From assembly GCA_963708725.1 (NCBI GenBank), contig CAVPTL010000014.1, positions 372,001-436,000 of the forward strand: DNA of 64,000 nt, written 5' to 3'. The notes beneath the pieces were generated by a model, which made no database searches, was not told the DNA's origin, and was given only the letters and a program-made list of their open reading frames with translations. The stretch comes from CAVPTL01 sp963708725 (lineage in GTDB: Bacteria; Actinomycetota; Thermoleophilia; Gaiellales; JAICJC01). Each line of letters begins with the position of its first letter. The first letter of the stretch is position 1. The position numbers and the translations under genes were made by a program. Shown here piece after piece: positions 17,804 to 26,061 of the stretch.

Positions 17804-18538
17804 GTGAACATCACCTACCTCGGCCACGCCACGCTGGTGATCGACCTGGACGGCGTGCGGATCATCACCGACCCGATCCTGCGCCCGCGCGTCGCCCACC
17901 TACGCCGCCATGGGAGTCTGGCCGATGCCGCCCTGGAGCCTGTCGATGCGGTGCTGCTGTCGCATGCACACGGCGATCATCTCGATCCCGCGTCGATCCG
18001 GCGGGTCGCCGGAGAGCCGCGCGTGATCGCCCCGCTGGGGGTGGGCAAGCTGCTCACGCGCCGGGGGATCACTCGCGTCGAGGAGATCGACGTGGGCGGG
18101 CACGCGACCGTCGGCCCGCTCGAAATCACCGCCTACAGGGCCGACCACGACGGTCGGCGCACCCCTGTTGCGACCACCCGGGCGCCCGCGCTCGGTTACC
18201 TGGTCCGGGGCTCCCAATCGGTCTATTTCGCCGGCGATACCGGCCTGCACGACGGCATGGAAGAGGTCGCGAGCCAGGCGATCGACGTGGCCCTGGTGCC
18301 GGTGGCCGGGTGGGGACCGACGCTCGGGCCGGGGCACATGGATCCACGGCAAGCGGCAGCCTCGCTCAAGCTCTTGCGACCGAAGGTCGCGATCCCGATC
18401 CACTGGGGCACGCTCGCCCCGATCGGGTCGAAGCCCCCCAGCTCCGCTCCGGCACACGAGTTCGCCGAGGCCGTCGCAGAGCTCGCGCCCGATGTCCGGT
18501 GCGTCCTGATCGACCCGGGCGGTAGCTCAGTCTTTTAG
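17804..18538 (+). CDS. MBL-fold metal-dependent hydrolase, UlaG-like
   Basis: 244-residue metallo-beta-lactamase-fold protein. The metal motif HAHGDH is at residues 54-59, the bridging-type Asp145 lies in FAGDTG, and a late His in PIHWGTL completes the site. The short MNITYLGHATLVID start and overall length match the UlaG/lactonase-like branch. The start is GTG 17804. It is divergent from the large membrane protein and overlaps the converging flippase gene by 12 bases at the 3' ends. The exact lactone or ester substrate is unknown. Confidence 0.85.
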   Translation: MNITYLGHATLVIDLDGVRIITDPILRPRVAHLRRHGSLADAALEPVDAVLLSHAHGDHLDPASIRRVAGEPRVIAPLGVGKLLTRRGITRVEEIDVGGHATVGPLEITAYRADHDGRRTPVATTRAPALGYLVRGSQSVYFAGDTGLHDGMEEVASQAIDVALVPVAGWGPTLGPGHMDPRQAAASLKLLRPKVAIPIHWGTLAPIGSKPPSSAPAHEFAEAVAELAPDVRCVLIDPGGSSVF

Positions 18539-19585
18539 CGCGCTGAGGTGAAGACTCTTGTCCTCGTGCCGCCAGATCAGCGCGCACACCGACCCCACCA
18601 GGATCGTCGGGATGAAGGTCAGAACGCGATAGAGCAGCACCGCGGTGACCACGCCGGTGCGTCCGCCGCCGAACCCGACCAGGGCCGCGGTCATCCCCAG
18701 CTCGGTCACCCCAAGTCCGCCTGGGGTGATCGGCACCGAAGCAAGCAGCCGGGTAAACGACCACGCAGCGAGCGCCTCCAGGGTTGAGATGTTGTTGACC
18801 CCGACGCTTTCCAGCACGACCAGGAGCACACCGAACAGCGTCAGCTGGTTGACCAGGCTCGCGATCGTGAGCACGTGCCAGCGAGAGGAGACAACATCGA
18901 TCGTCTCGTGTCTGAGCCTGACCAGGCGAGCCCCCCAGTCCTGCGCCGGACCGCGGCGGACGAGCTTCAAGAGCGCGGTGACCACCCGCCCGGCGAACTC
19001 GCCGACGCGTTCTGCGGCGAAGTCGGCGCGCATTGCAAACACGAGTGCGCCGATGATCACCACCAGCGCCACCATCGCGATCGCACTGACCACGAGCAGA
19101 TAGCCGCTGTCGTGCGACGGGCCCAGCGCCGCCACGGCGGCGATCGGAATGATCACGTTCAGCGTCTGGTTCCAGAGCGTGACCAACACGAGTCCCGCGG
19201 TGATCGTCGGCCCCCGGAACTTCCAGCCCGAGAGCATCTTCACCTGGGTCGCGATACCGACGGCCTCGCCGAGCGGCAATACCGTGGTGAAGAGCGTCGT
19301 CGTCTGGGTCATCAACATCGCCCGTTTGTACGAGAGCCCTGGCACGGCTGCCATCCAGGGCGGACCGGAGGTCGCGACGTTGGCAATCACCGACAGCAGG
19401 ATCACGCCCCAATCGGTGAGACCGAGCCCAACGGCGGCGTCCCACACCGCCTGGTAGCTCGTGATCTGGGGCAGGATGGCGATGAAGATCGCCGCCACCA
19501 CCAGCAGCCCAAATACCGGCCCAACCGACTTTCGCAGCCGTTTCTTCCACACGTCGGGTTGCTGCTGGGCCTCGGGCTCTGTCAC
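18527..19585 (-). CDS. LPG-synthase-TM-type membrane protein (UPF0104/AglD-like)
   Basis: 352-residue membrane protein with about eight helices, beginning after a charged N-terminus (KKRLRKSVGPVF). It matches the lysylphosphatidylglycerol-synthase transmembrane family, the flippase half of MprF and relatives. Supporting segments are the PLGEAVGIATQVKML motif and the GGLGVTELGM motif near the C-terminus. The start is GTG 19585. The proposed role is lipid flipping or export at the cytoplasmic membrane. A separate catalytic LPG-synthase-like protein is encoded at 48835-50565, so the two MprF-type functions are on different genes here. Confidence 0.82.
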   Translation of the reverse strand: MTEPEAQQQPDVWKKRLRKSVGPVFGLLVVAAIFIAILPQITSYQAVWDAAVGLGLTDWGVILLSVIANVATSGPPWMAAVPGLSYKRAMLMTQTTTLFTTVLPLGEAVGIATQVKMLSGWKFRGPTITAGLVLVTLWNQTLNVIIPIAAVAALGPSHDSGYLLVVSAIAMVALVVIIGALVFAMRADFAAERVGEFAGRVVTALLKLVRRGPAQDWGARLVRLRHETIDVVSSRWHVLTIASLVNQLTLFGVLLVVLESVGVNNISTLEALAAWSFTRLLASVPITPGGLGVTELGMTAALVGFGGGRTGVVTAVLLYRVLTFIPTILVGSVCALIWRHEDKSLHLSALKD

Positions 19586-19609
19586 CGCCGAGCAGGGCGC
19601 CGGCGTGGC

Positions 19610-19981
19610 TCAGGCACGGCGTGCGACCCGGCCGACGCCCAGCGCCATCGCCATCAGCATGTTGGCGATCCAGACCACCACCGTGACCTCCGCCACCGAC
19701 ACGAAGCCCCCAACGGTGATGCCCGAAACCAGGCCGGCGGTGATCGCAACCATGGCCATGTTGATCAAGAACGTGACCAGGCCGAAGGTGATGATTCGAA
19801 ACGGCAGACCGATCAACATCAGGATGGGCTTGACGAAGATGTTCAGCAACCCGAACACTGCGGCTGCGATGACAAGGGCTCCGGTGCCGTCAGCCGAGGC
19901 GCTGCCAACCACCTTGATCGCCACCCACAGGGCGAAGAAGTTGATGAGCCACGCGACGAAGAGTTGGCGAATGAGCGTCAT
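19610..19981 (-). CDS. Four-helix membrane protein, phage-holin-4 superfamily
   Basis: 123 residues with four hydrophobic helices (about 5-27, 33-52, 57-79, 90-112). The pattern NIFVKPILMLIGLPFRIIT between helices 2 and 3 is the hallmark of the actinobacterial holin-family-4-type proteins (PF04020). Despite the name these are chromosomal housekeeping membrane proteins, and no phage genes are nearby. It lies 24 bases downstream of the start of the flippase gene's neighbour region on the same strand, so the two may be co-transcribed. Confidence 0.8.
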   Translation of the reverse strand: MTLIRQLFVAWLINFFALWVAIKVVGSASADGTGALVIAAAVFGLLNIFVKPILMLIGLPFRIITFGLVTFLINMAMVAITAGLVSGITVGGFVSVAEVTVVVWIANMLMAMALGVGRVARRA

Positions 19982-20025
19982 AGCCGGGATTTCAGCGTAT
20001 CAGCGCGAACGGACTGCGAAAACGC

Positions 20026-20057
20026 GTCGGCCCCCGGCGCAAACGCCGGGGGCCGAC
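20026..20057. terminator. GC-rich intrinsic terminator
   Basis: Perfect 14-base stem: GTCGGCCCCCGGCG at 20026-20039 and its complement at 20044-20057, closed by a CAAA tetraloop. Read on the minus strand it follows the stop of the SHOCT-type gene by 14 bases and is trailed by a GCGTTTTC stretch, so it terminates that gene. It separates it from the holin-like gene. Confidence 0.8.
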
Positions 20058-20071
20058 TCCAAACCCGCTGC

Positions 20072-20458
20072 TCAGGCCGAAAGCGCCTTGGCCTTGAGAG
20101 CGTTGTACTCCTCCTGGTTGATGGCACCGGAGTCGAGCAGGCCCTTGGCCTTCTCGATCTCGGCGGCTGAGCCACCACTGGAAACGTCACGCACGTACGA
20201 GTCGAACTGTTGCTGCGACTGCTTGGCGTGCTCGACGTTTCGGTGGGCCATCCCCTCGGAGTTCGTAATCATGTAAGCAAGCAGGCCCAGCAATGGCGCG
20301 ATCAGGAGAAAGATCAGCCACAGTGCCTTCTTGCCACCTGATGCATCGTGTCGCCGAAAGACGTCGACGATCACGTAGAACAGCATCATGAAATAGATGA
20401 CCATGAAGAAAATAACGAGCAAACTCCAGAGGAATTCACCCAAACTCAGGAGCACCAT
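20072..20458 (-). CDS. Small membrane protein with PLD-nuclease-N-like and SHOCT domains
   Basis: 128 residues. Two transmembrane helices lie at about 8-33 and 45-63, in the PLDc_N arrangement (FYVIVDVFRRHD, GGKKALWLIFLLIAPLLG). A charged linker leads to a C-terminal SHOCT motif at about 98-126 (EIEKAKGLLDSGAINQEEY). SHOCT is a short oligomerisation/regulatory motif; no enzyme activity is expected. An AAAGGA Shine-Dalgarno lies about 7 bases upstream of ATG 20458. It is divergent from the formylglycine-generating-enzyme gene and ends at a strong terminator. Confidence 0.82.
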   Translation of the reverse strand: MVLLSLGEFLWSLLVIFFMVIYFMMLFYVIVDVFRRHDASGGKKALWLIFLLIAPLLGLLAYMITNSEGMAHRNVEHAKQSQQQFDSYVRDVSSGGSAAEIEKAKGLLDSGAINQEEYNALKAKALSA

Positions 20459-20608
20459 CTAGCAATCCTTTCGGAGAAGAAAGAGAACCTTGGAACCGTT
20501 GAAGAATACCGCAGACATCCAAAAATGCGGATACTGGTGGGGGTTCGCCGACCCACCGGATTCTCCTTCCGAAGCGACGTTTCGCCCGCTGCGTGCTACG
20601 TTGGCGCA

Positions 20609-21538
20609 ATGACCGTGACGCCCGCCCGCAAGCACATGTTGTACGTCCCGGGAGGGGAGTTCGAGATGGGCAGCGCGGACTTCTATCCGGAGGAGCAGCC
20701 GGTGCGGCGCGTCCACGTGGACGGCTTTTGGATGGACGAGCACCCGGTCACCGTCGCCGAGTTTCGCCGGTTCGTCAACGACACCGGCTACGTCACGATG
20801 GCCGAGCGGGCGCCCGATTCCGATCAGTATCCCGATGCCGACCCCGAGTTGTTGGTGCCTGGATCGCTCACGTTCCAGAAGACCACGGGTCCGGTCGATC
20901 TGCGGGTGTGGGCGAACTGGTGGGCGTGGACGCCGGGCGCGTGCTGGCGACACCCCGACGGTCCCGGCTCCAATGTCGGCGGCCGCGAGCGCCATCCGGT
21001 CACCCATGTGGCGTACGAGGATGTCGAAGCGTTCGCCGCGTGGGCCGGCGGCGACCTTCCGACAGAGGCGGAGTGGGAACGTGCGGCCCGCGGCGGCCTC
21101 GACGGCGCGACCTACACCTGGGGTGAGGAGTTCTCTCCGAAGGGCCGGATGATGGCCAACACCTGGCAGGGCGAGTTTCCCTGGCAAAACCTGCTGACCG
21201 ACCGGTACGAAGGCACCTCGCCGGTGAAGAGCTTCCCGCCCAACGGCTACGGCCTGTTCGACATGGCCGGCAACGTATGGGAGTGGACGTCCGACTTTTT
21301 TACGCTGCCCCCCGGCGAATCGCTCAATCCGTGCTGTGTGCCGTCCAACCCGCGAGTGACCGAGGCCGAGCCCGGCGACCCCGCCGCGACCGACGGGCAT
21401 ATCCCGCGGCGTGTGATCAAGGGCGGGTCACACCTGTGCGCGCCCAACTACTGCCTGCGCTACCGGCCGGCCGCCCGCCAGGGCGAGGCGATCGACACCT
21501 CGACCCGGCACATCGGCTTCCGCCTGATCGTGCGGTGA
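20609..21538 (+). CDS. Formylglycine-generating-enzyme family protein (SUMF1/EgtB-type fold)
   Basis: 309 residues, almost entirely the FGE-sulfatase domain. Near the C-terminus is the motif GGSHLCAPNYCLRYR with Cys277 and Cys282. These match the copper-binding cysteine pair of true formylglycine-generating enzymes, which oxidise a Cys in sulfatases to formylglycine. Supporting motifs are YVPGGEFEMGS at the start and GNVWEWTSDFF near 228. ATG 20609 is chosen because the family motif starts 12 residues later; the frame runs 87 codons further upstream into unrelated sequence. No sulfatase gene is in the window. Its TGA stop lies inside the palindromic repeat that follows. Confidence 0.88.
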   Translation: MTVTPARKHMLYVPGGEFEMGSADFYPEEQPVRRVHVDGFWMDEHPVTVAEFRRFVNDTGYVTMAERAPDSDQYPDADPELLVPGSLTFQKTTGPVDLRVWANWWAWTPGACWRHPDGPGSNVGGRERHPVTHVAYEDVEAFAAWAGGDLPTEAEWERAARGGLDGATYTWGEEFSPKGRMMANTWQGEFPWQNLLTDRYEGTSPVKSFPPNGYGLFDMAGNVWEWTSDFFTLPPGESLNPCCVPSNPRVTEAEPGDPAATDGHIPRRVIKGGSHLCAPNYCLRYRPAARQGEAIDTSTRHIGFRLIVR

Positions 21539-21567
21539 ATAAATGGTGCCAGGCACCATTTATTCAC
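21535..21567. repeat. GTGCC-N-GGCAC palindromic element A1
   Basis: Perfect 33-base palindrome with left arm TGAATAAATGGTGCC, a single central base and the complementary arm. Its first TGA is the stop codon of the formylglycine-generating-enzyme gene. The GC core with AT-rich flanks would form a hairpin with a T-rich tail on either strand, so it can act as a bidirectional terminator. Confidence 0.85.
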
Positions 21568-21578
21568 GCGCGTGAACC

Positions 21579-21617
21579 AGTGGTGAATAACGGTGCCTGG
21601 CACCGTTATTCACCACT
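21579..21617. repeat. GTGCC-N-GGCAC palindromic element A2
   Basis: Perfect 39-base palindrome, centre at 21598, with inner arm TGAATAACGGTGCC. It lies 47 bases centre-to-centre from A1, joined by a linker containing CACGCGCGTGAA. It ends 14 bases before the stop codon of the converging DUF5684-like gene. Confidence 0.85.
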
Positions 21618-21631
21618 CCCAAGCGGCTCCG

Positions 21632-22006
21632 CTAGGCGGTCGGCCCCAGGGCGGCTGGTCCCTGGTACTGCGAGTCGCCGAAGGCGAGGATCCAGTGGAA
21701 GATCGGGCCGAGGAAGATCAGCCCGAGGGCGAAACCGCCGCCATGGCCGAAGCTCTTGGACAGATCGATGATGACGATGATCCCGAACACGATGTTCACG
21801 AACGGGATGAAGAACAGGATCAGCCACCAACCTGGACGTCCGACGATCTTGAGGATCACGTACAGGTTGTAGAACGGGATCAGGCTGGCCCAGCCGGGCC
21901 GATCGGCCTTGGTGAAGATGATCCAGTCGGCCACGTAGGTGAGGACGATCAGCGCCAGAACGATGAGTCCGACGATGGGACCGCCCGCTGAAAGGAGAGG
22001 CATCAT
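21632..22006 (-). CDS. DUF5684-like small membrane protein (copy 1 of 3)
   Basis: 124 residues, with about three to four helices and the signature FTKADRPGWASLIPFYNLYVILKIVGRPGWW shared by its two neighbours. The start ATG 22006 overlaps the TGA of the neighbouring paralogue (ATGA); the frame is open far upstream, but that part is antiparallel noise. Members of this family are small membrane proteins of unknown function, often beside signal peptidase or sortase genes, none of which are seen here. Divergence among the three copies indicates an old tandem duplication. Confidence 0.75.
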   Translation of the reverse strand: MMPLLSAGGPIVGLIVLALIVLTYVADWIIFTKADRPGWASLIPFYNLYVILKIVGRPGWWLILFFIPFVNIVFGIIVIIDLSKSFGHGGGFALGLIFLGPIFHWILAFGDSQYQGPAALGPTA

Positions 22007-22404
22007 GCCGTCACCATACCCATGTCGCCGTCGGTCTCGGTCGGCCACGGCTCCTCGCCGGCGGCGCCGTGGTAGCGAGAGGCGCCGAAAGCAATCACCG
22101 GAACCAGGATGATGCTGAGGAACATTGCCATCCAGATTCCGAACCACAGACTGCGACGGAAGCTCTTGGCCAGGTCGAGATACACGATCACGTAGAGCGG
22201 CGGCAACCACAGAAGCAGCAGCCACCACCACGGGCGGCCCACTACCCGCAACAGCACAATCGTTGAATAGATCGGGATGATTGCCGCCCAGCCCGGCTGA
22301 TCGGCCTTCCGAAACACGATCCAGTACCCAACGATGTTGACGATCCAGACCGCCAGGTAGATGAGAAAGAGTATCCCGCCGCCGCCGCTTGCAAGCACTG
22401 GCAT
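22003..22404 (-). CDS. DUF5684-like small membrane protein (copy 2 of 3)
   Basis: 133 residues with the same layout as its neighbours: an N-terminal helix, the motif FRKADQPGWAAIIPIYS, an RVVGRPWWW stretch leading into the second helix, and a third helix near residue 95. It ends with a short acidic tail (PTETDGD) that the other two lack. AGGAGG lies about 6 bases upstream of ATG 22404. It is translationally coupled to copy 1. Function unknown. Confidence 0.75.
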   Translation of the reverse strand: MPVLASGGGGILFLIYLAVWIVNIVGYWIVFRKADQPGWAAIIPIYSTIVLLRVVGRPWWWLLLLWLPPLYVIVYLDLAKSFRRSLWFGIWMAMFLSIILVPVIAFGASRYHGAAGEEPWPTETDGDMGMVTA

Positions 22405-22415
22405 ATACAGCCTCC

Positions 22416-22757
22416 TTAGGTCGATTGAACGTTGTAGCGTGACGAACCAAGCCCCAGAATCGGGGCAAAAATCGGGGCCAGGGCGATCAGCCCGACGCTG
22501 AACCAGCCCGAGCGGCCGAACCTCTCAGCCAGCTCCACGAGCACGATCACCGCCACCACCGCCGAGGCTCCGGGAACGAACCACAGAAACACCCACCAGG
22601 TCGGTCGCTGAACGATTCGCTGCAACACGATCAGGTTGTAGACCGGGACGATCGCAGCCCATCCACGCTCACCTGCCTTGGTGAATATGCGCCAGAACGC
22701 CGCCACTTCGACGACGACCACCGCGAGTTGCACCAACAACACAACGGCGACAATCAC
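22416..22757 (-). CDS. DUF5684-like small membrane protein (copy 3 of 3)
   Basis: 113 residues, the most diverged of the three: FTKAGERGWAAIVPVYNLIVLQRIVQRPTWW aligns with the signature of the others. It has three or four helices and no soluble domain. It is first of the trio in transcription order, 11 bases before copy 2. A 52-base gap separates it from the DUF58 gene upstream, so the trio may be read through from the MoxR cluster. Confidence 0.75.
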   Translation of the reverse strand: MIVAVVLLVQLAVVVVEVAAFWRIFTKAGERGWAAIVPVYNLIVLQRIVQRPTWWVFLWFVPGASAVVAVIVLVELAERFGRSGWFSVGLIALAPIFAPILGLGSSRYNVQST

Positions 22758-22809
22758 AGTCGTCCTCCCATGCCATTTGTGCCTCCGGTTGCAGATGTGT
22801 TCGCGGGCA

Positions 22810-24114
22810 TCAGATCCGATCCTCCCGGCGGAGATTTCGAAACTCCGCCACCACCGCCGCCGTCAGATCGGCCGGAGCGACATCGAGCGAGTGCACGCCC
22901 CGGGCAGCCAACTCGGCGGCAGCCAGCCGCCGGCGTTGCAAAAGACCGACCGCAGCCCCTCGCCGGAAGAGCGACTGCTCGTCGGTCACGGGCGCGGCGG
23001 CGTCGGCGGCGATCGACTGGTCGATCACCGACGCGAACACGACCCGGTGCTTTCGCGTCAGGGCACCGAGTCGGGCTGCCAGCAGGGGATCGGCCTCGAC
23101 ATAGTGCAGGTCGGAGAAGAACAGGATCAGCGAGCGCGTACCCGCAAGCCGCGACAGCGCCACCAGAGCGGAGCGCCAATCGGGCTCCAAAAGATCGGCT
23201 TCCAGCGGGGCGAGCGTCTCGATCACGCGGCGCAGCTGCCCGGAACGCGCGGCCGGTCCCAGCGCCGCCCGTGGCCGCTCGGAGAAGGTCATCAGGCCGA
23301 CCGCGTCGTCGTACTCCCGCGCCACGGCAGACAGCATCACGCAGGTGTTCACCGCCCGATCGAGCTTGGCCAGCCCGTCACCGCCGGCGCCGGCCATCAA
23401 CCGCCCGGCTTCGACCGCCAGCACCAGCGACTGGCGCCGTTCGGGTTGCATGTTGGCGACCACCGGACTCCCACGGCGTGCGGTCGCCTTCCAGGAGATG
23501 CGCCGGTACTCGTCGCCCGGCACGTAGGCGCGCAGGCTTTCGAACTCACGGCCGCGATCGCCACTGCGGCCGACCCGCAGGCCGCCGGCGCGCCGGCCCG
23601 CCGGCAGCAGCCGCTCGTCACGCAGCTGGAGGACGTCGGGCCAGGTCAGGCCGGTCCAGGCGGTCTGATCGAACCGTCGCTGGCTGAACGTCAGGCCGCG
23701 CGGCCCCTGCACCCGTGCGCCCACGCGGCCAAACTCGAAATCTCCTCGCCGTCGCGGAACCAGCTCCAGGTCGAGTACCCGCTGCTCGTGGGGTGCGAGC
23801 ACCAGGCGATGCTCGACCGGCCCGAGTGAGGCTGTGGCTGTGGGAGCGTCGGCGATCTCGACCCTCACCGCCCGCTCCGCCGGCGAGTGCACCACAAGCT
23901 GTACCAGGTTCGGGCGGCCGATCGAGAACGGCCCGGCGGTGGGCCGCTCGACCTCCAGCGGCGTGTGCCGCGCGATCCACCAATCCTGGCCGACCACGGC
24001 CAGCGCGAGCACGGTACCGATCACAAACACCTGCCCGCCGAATCCCAACGGTGCGGCGACCAGGGTCGCCACCGCCGAGATCAGGAACGGAAGCAGGCCG
24101 CGCGCGGTGATCAT
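22810..24114 (-). CDS. DUF58 / vWA-like protein of a MoxR cluster
   Basis: 434 residues. Two N-terminal membrane helices (about 7-45) are followed by a beta-rich region, then the DUF58 core with YVPGDEYRRISWKATARRG at about 225-243 and a von-Willebrand-A-like fold. DUF58 proteins always travel with MoxR ATPases and are thought to be targets or scaffolds in cell-envelope or protein-complex maturation. It overlaps the MoxR gene by 4 bases, as expected for a partner pair. Biochemical function is unproven in the family. Confidence 0.88.
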   Translation of the reverse strand: MITARGLLPFLISAVATLVAAPLGFGGQVFVIGTVLALAVVGQDWWIARHTPLEVERPTAGPFSIGRPNLVQLVVHSPAERAVRVEIADAPTATASLGPVEHRLVLAPHEQRVLDLELVPRRRGDFEFGRVGARVQGPRGLTFSQRRFDQTAWTGLTWPDVLQLRDERLLPAGRRAGGLRVGRSGDRGREFESLRAYVPGDEYRRISWKATARRGSPVVANMQPERRQSLVLAVEAGRLMAGAGGDGLAKLDRAVNTCVMLSAVAREYDDAVGLMTFSERPRAALGPAARSGQLRRVIETLAPLEADLLEPDWRSALVALSRLAGTRSLILFFSDLHYVEADPLLAARLGALTRKHRVVFASVIDQSIAADAAAPVTDEQSLFRRGAAVGLLQRRRLAAAELAARGVHSLDVAPADLTAAVVAEFRNLRREDRI

Positions 24115-25058
24115 CGCGGCACGATCACCGCCCCGAGGGCGGCGGCGACCACGTCGTCGGCCGAGCGTCCGCTGAGCTCGGCGTCGGCCGCCAGCACGAT
24201 CCGGTGGCGAAGCACCGCCGGGGCGAGCGACTGCACGTCGTCGGGGGTGACGAAGTCGGCGCCCCGCGCGGCGGCCATCACGCGGGCGGCGAGCAGGAGC
24301 CCGATCGAGCCGCGCGGGCTCGGCCCGAACACCACGTCGTCACTCGCCCGAAGCCACTGAGAGATCTGCGCGATGTAGGTGACGACATCGTCTGTGACGC
24401 CGACGGCCTGGGCCTCCTCGCGCAGCGCGGGCAGGGTTTCGGGGTCGAGCATCCGCGGTACCTCGATCGCGTCGAGGTCGCGCGACCGAAATCCGGTCTT
24501 GTGACGGCTGATGATCTCGCGCTCGGCATCCAGATCTGGATACCCGACGGTGAGCTTGAACAGGAACCGGTCGAGCTGCGCCTCGGGCAACGGGTAGGTG
24601 CCCTCGAACTCGATCGGGTTCTCGGTTGCGCACACGATGAACGGCCGCGGCAGCGCGAGCGTCTCGCCCTCGATCGTGACCTGCCCCTCCTCCATCGCCT
24701 CGAGCAGCGCCGCCTGCGTCTTGGGCGGCGTACGGTTGATCTCGTCGGCGAGCACCATCGATGCAAACACCGGGCCCTTGCGCAGCTCGAACCGACCCTC
24801 GTTCTGGAGGAACACCATGGTGCCGGTGAGATCCGACGGCATCAGGTCGGGCGTGAACTGGATCCGCACGTAGTCGAGCCCGGTGGCCCTGGCCAGCGCC
24901 CGCACCATCAGGGTTTTGGCGGTGCCCGGCGGCCCCTCGATCAGCACGTGGGATTCGAGCACCAGCGCGGCCAGCACCGCATCGACGGCCTCCTCATGCC
25001 CGACCACCACTCGAGAGAGCGCCTCGCGGCCGCTCTGGAACAGCTCCTGGATCGTCAC
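24111..25058 (-). CDS. MoxR-family AAA+ ATPase
   Basis: 315 residues. Walker A is EGPPGTAKT at 41-49 and Walker B VLADEINR at 102-109, with the MoxR insert and an arginine-finger region (SPRGSIGLL). MoxR proteins are cytoplasmic chaperone-like ATPases that activate or assemble partner proteins, usually the adjacent DUF58/vWA product. The start is GTG 25058 with GAGGAG just upstream. An in-frame start 46 codons earlier would overlap the DUF4350 gene deeply and adds no conserved sequence. Confidence 0.9.
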   Translation of the reverse strand: MTIQELFQSGREALSRVVVGHEEAVDAVLAALVLESHVLIEGPPGTAKTLMVRALARATGLDYVRIQFTPDLMPSDLTGTMVFLQNEGRFELRKGPVFASMVLADEINRTPPKTQAALLEAMEEGQVTIEGETLALPRPFIVCATENPIEFEGTYPLPEAQLDRFLFKLTVGYPDLDAEREIISRHKTGFRSRDLDAIEVPRMLDPETLPALREEAQAVGVTDDVVTYIAQISQWLRASDDVVFGPSPRGSIGLLLAARVMAAARGADFVTPDDVQSLAPAVLRHRIVLAADAELSGRSADDVVAAALGAVIVPR

Positions 25059-25059
25059 G

Positions 25060-26061
25060 TCATCTCCTCTCTGCCTCTTGCAGTTCGTGCCAGGCCTTGA
25101 CGGCCTGGTCGGAATCCTGCGCCGAGCGCAGACGTTCGAGTTGGGGTTGTACCGCCGCGGACCTGGCGCCGAGCCGGCGTTGATCGGCGCTTGCAAGCGC
25201 TGATGCCATCGCGCCGGCGTGCTTGTTCTTGGCGTAGAGCGCCGCCAGGCTGGGAGCGAGTGAGAGATCGTCGGCGGGGTCGGCGACCCGCTGGGGCCAC
25301 ACCGGGCCCCGCCGGCGCAGCAGTGCCGAGATCAAGAGCAGCAGAGCCAGCGCGCCCTCGATCGCGAGCAGCGTCCAAACCTGGGGGAGATAGGTGAGCA
25401 CGTTCAGAGTGCCGCCCGGGCGGCGGTGGTAGACGTCGAACCCGGCGGAGCGACCGGTTGACCACGCGATCGGCAGCACCATCGGCAATCCGACGTACTG
25501 CACCTGGTGGTTGGTCAGCCACTGCGGGTCGGTGAAGAGCCACACCGCCCCCTTGCCGACCGGGATCACCTCGAACGCGGCCCTGTGCCCCGAGTAGTAG
25601 ACGGCGCGCGCCCCGTGTGGCACCGTCGCGGCCCGGAAGGTCGATCCAGGAGGCGTGGCCAGCTCAAACGCCGATGCCCAGCGGGCCGCGCTCACCCGCC
25701 CTCCGGGGACGAACCGCACTCCCAGCATGTCGGTGAACGGGTCGGGCCGATCGACGGCATAGATCAGCGTCGCGCCCGCTCGCAGAGAACGCCGCCAGGA
25801 AGCGGCCTCGTCGTGGGTGACATCCACCGGCGCGACCGCGATCGTGACTCCCCTCGAGGCGAGCGTCGGAGCGTCGCTGTCGTGAGTACGAACGCCGGCG
25901 GATTGCAGTCCCGCATCGAGACCGGAAAGGCCGAAGGGGCCACGACCCGACGTCTGGTACGGCGGCCCCAGCTCGGTCGAGGCCGGCCGCAGGATCCAAA
26001 GGCCGGCCGCGAGTACCGCGAGCAACCCGACGATGATGATCCAGTTGCGGCTGGCGTTCAT
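25060..26061 (-). CDS. DUF4350-containing membrane protein
   Basis: 333 residues. Helix 1 lies at about 7-24, followed by an extracytoplasmic DUF4350 (glutamine-amidotransferase-like fold, GPFGLSGLDAGLQSAGVRTHDSDAPTL region split here as LDAGLQSAG and VRTHD). A second helix lies near 248-270, and a charged cytoplasmic tail follows. The start ATG 26061 overlaps the DUF4129 stop. DUF4350 proteins are constant partners of MoxR/DUF58 clusters and have no known enzyme activity. Confidence 0.85.
   Translation of the reverse strand: MNASRNWIIIVGLLAVLAAGLWILRPASTELGPPYQTSGRGPFGLSGLDAGLQSAGVRTHDSDAPTLASRGVTIAVAPVDVTHDEAASWRRSLRAGATLIYAVDRPDPFTDMLGVRFVPGGRVSAARWASAFELATPPGSTFRAATVPHGARAVYYSGHRAAFEVIPVGKGAVWLFTDPQWLTNHQVQYVGLPMVLPIAWSTGRSAGFDVYHRRPGGTLNVLTYLPQVWTLLAIEGALALLLLISALLRRRGPVWPQRVADPADDLSLAPSLAALYAKNKHAGAMASALASADQRRLGARSAAVQPQLERLRSAQDSDQAVKAWHELQEAERR

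Noticed and set aside
19610..19981. Prophage remnant suggested by the holin-family name
   Set aside because: The family is chromosomal in actinobacteria, and no lysin, integrase or structural gene is near.
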